Assembly: GCA_027357125.1 (NCBI GenBank)
Contig: DAHVVW010000141.1
Coordinates: 1-5,865 of the forward strand
Direction: 5' to 3'
Length of the DNA stretch: 5,865 bases
Source of the DNA: Clostridiales bacterium
GTDB taxonomy: Bacteria > Bacillota > Desulfitobacteriia > Desulfitobacteriales > Desulfitobacteriaceae
The first letter of the stretch is position 1. Each line of letters starts with the position of its first letter. The position numbers and the translations under genes were made by a program. The notes beneath the pieces are model-generated. The model was not told where the DNA came from. It did no database searches and was given only the letters and a program-made list of their open reading frames with translations. Below, piece after piece: positions 5,203 to 5,865 of the stretch.

Positions 5203-5724
5203 TTAACTTTCGATTTCAACCTCGGTGTTTTCGAGGATGCGTGCCACCAGGTTGTAGAAGCCGATCGTCAAGGTAAGTTCAACCAATTCCTGATGGCTTA
5301 ATACTTGAGCCAGGGTGTTGAAAGTTTCATCCGAAGACTTGACCTTCAGGGTTACTTCGTCGGTGTACTTGAGTACCGCCTGCTCCAATCCACTGAATTC
5401 CGACCTGTCTGGGCCAAGCTTCACGGCTGCGATTTGCCCGTCAGGAATTCCGATCTTCCGGGCGAGGATTTCATGCTGGTACCATTCATAGCGGGAATCA
5501 CAAAGGGTCGCTATCCTCAGGATTGACAGCTCGCGCAGGCGGCTGTCCAACTTCGCTTGAGTGAGCAAGGAGTTGCCCAGCCGCATAAAGTGGCGGGCGC
5601 TTTTTTCCGCATGGGCAACCATGCGGTTGATGTTTAGCCCTTTCATTTCGGACTTGCCCCCGCTGATCATCTCCCGGGTCTTTTCCGGCATTTTCTCGAT
5701 GTCTAACAACGGTAATCTGGCCAT
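5203..5724 (-). CDS. Carboxymuconolactone decarboxylase/AhpD-like family protein
   Basis: Soluble all-helical protein of 173 residues in the CMD/AhpD-like superfamily. The family core is seen as LRELSILRIATL (63-74) followed by CDSRYEWYQHEI (75-86), with the conserved YEW-x2-H pattern (Tyr79, Glu80, Trp81, His84). AhpD peroxidase-partner proteins carry a CxxC pair; here there is only Cys75, so thiol-disulfide peroxidase activity like AhpD is unlikely. Many relatives of this form are uncharacterised, and real muconolactone decarboxylation is not implied. ATG 5724 has AGAGGAGGT upstream with about 8-base spacing and a good sigma-A promoter. The two tiny sporulation genes follow 94 bp downstream on the same strand, with no clear terminator between. 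Family is sure; reaction unknown. Confidence 0.9.
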   Translation of the reverse strand: MARLPLLDIEKMPEKTREMISGGKSEMKGLNINRMVAHAEKSARHFMRLGNSLLTQAKLDSRLRELSILRIATLCDSRYEWYQHEILARKIGIPDGQIAAVKLGPDRSEFSGLEQAVLKYTDEVTLKVKSSDETFNTLAQVLSHQELVELTLTIGFYNLVARILENTEVEIES

Positions 5725-5747
5725 GATTTCAACCTCCTCTTGTTCAG

Positions 5748-5776
5748 ATCATACCCTGTAGCCGGAATTTTCTCAA
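5748..5776 (-). promoter_or_regulatory. Sigma-A promoter of the CMD-family gene
   Basis: TTGAGA (5776-5771), 17-bp spacer, TATGAT (5753-5748) on the minus strand. Transcription would start near 5741, about 17 bases before ATG 5724 and just ahead of the AGGAGG site. Confidence 0.7.
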
Positions 5777-5816
5777 CCCTTAACGATTTAAGAGGACAGG
5801 ACTATGATGAGAGGGC

Positions 5817-5845
5817 TTGAAGGAGTGCTTTAATAATGGTAAAAT
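5817..5845 (+). promoter_or_regulatory. Candidate sigma-A promoter reading out of the window
   Basis: TTGAAG (5817-5822), 17-bp spacer, TAAAAT (5840-5845) on the plus strand. AAGGAG follows at 5849-5854 and an ATG at 5857, but that ATG is only 2 bases after the site and the predicted start of transcription falls in it. The real gene probably starts beyond the window. Confidence 0.4.
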
Positions 5846-5865
5846 CATAAGGAGACATGAGCGTT

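Noticed and set aside
5109..5219. N-terminal extension of the 33-aa peptide gene up to 5219
   Set aside because: The added residues do not fit the family, and the strong ribosome binding site lies directly before ATG 5108.
5305..5761. Plus-strand open frames of 66-73 codons opposite the CMD gene
   Set aside because: They are antisense shadows of a well-supported coding gene with its own promoter and ribosome binding site.

Overview
The window looks like chromosomal DNA from an anaerobic, endospore-forming Firmicute. A Desulfosporosinus/Desulfitobacterium-type Peptococcaceae is my best guess, but this is inference. The signs are strong AGGAGG-type ribosome binding sites, sigma-A promoters with 17-bp spacers, two tiny YjcZ-type sporulation peptides, a membrane 4Fe-4S protein of the NapH type and a CoA-dependent beta-keto acid cleavage enzyme.

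Left part (1-3314, plus strand). The window opens inside an ABC-F ATPase gene of the YbiT/YkpA branch, with roughly the first 115 codons missing. One of its two composite ATP sites has lost several canonical residues. A hairpin follows, then two metabolic genes. The first is a zinc-dependent BKACE (beta-keto acid + acetyl-CoA -> acyl-CoA + acetoacetate). The second is a 3-hydroxyacyl-CoA-dehydrogenase-fold NAD enzyme. Together they suggest a two-step route, beta-hydroxy acid -> beta-keto acid -> CoA ester, formally like carnitine breakdown. The substrate is unknown.

Middle part (3317-4814). This 1.5-kb stretch is littered with gene debris. A dynamin-family GTPase on the minus strand is reduced to about 0.5 kb in three frames, with the DTPG motif still readable and most of the gene deleted. 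A small intact membrane 4Fe-4S protein follows, with a near-perfect sigma-A promoter. Next come a 5' piece of a DUF190 gene (plus strand) and a 3' piece of crcB (minus strand), lying tail to tail. These two families usually travel together in fluoride-export loci, so I read this as a broken and rearranged fluoride locus.

Right part (4805-5865, mostly minus strand). A carboxymuconolactone decarboxylase/AhpD-like gene with a good sigma-A promoter is followed by two tandem tiny YjcZ-type genes (33 and 30 aa) and a strong terminator. The first of these needs its start corrected. A plus-strand promoter at the right edge probably serves a gene outside the window.

No rRNA, tRNA, CRISPR array or complete mobile element was seen. 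No wholly new system is evident. The points most worth a second look are the BKACE/dehydrogenase pair of unknown substrate, the asymmetric ABC-F protein, and the cluster of broken genes.
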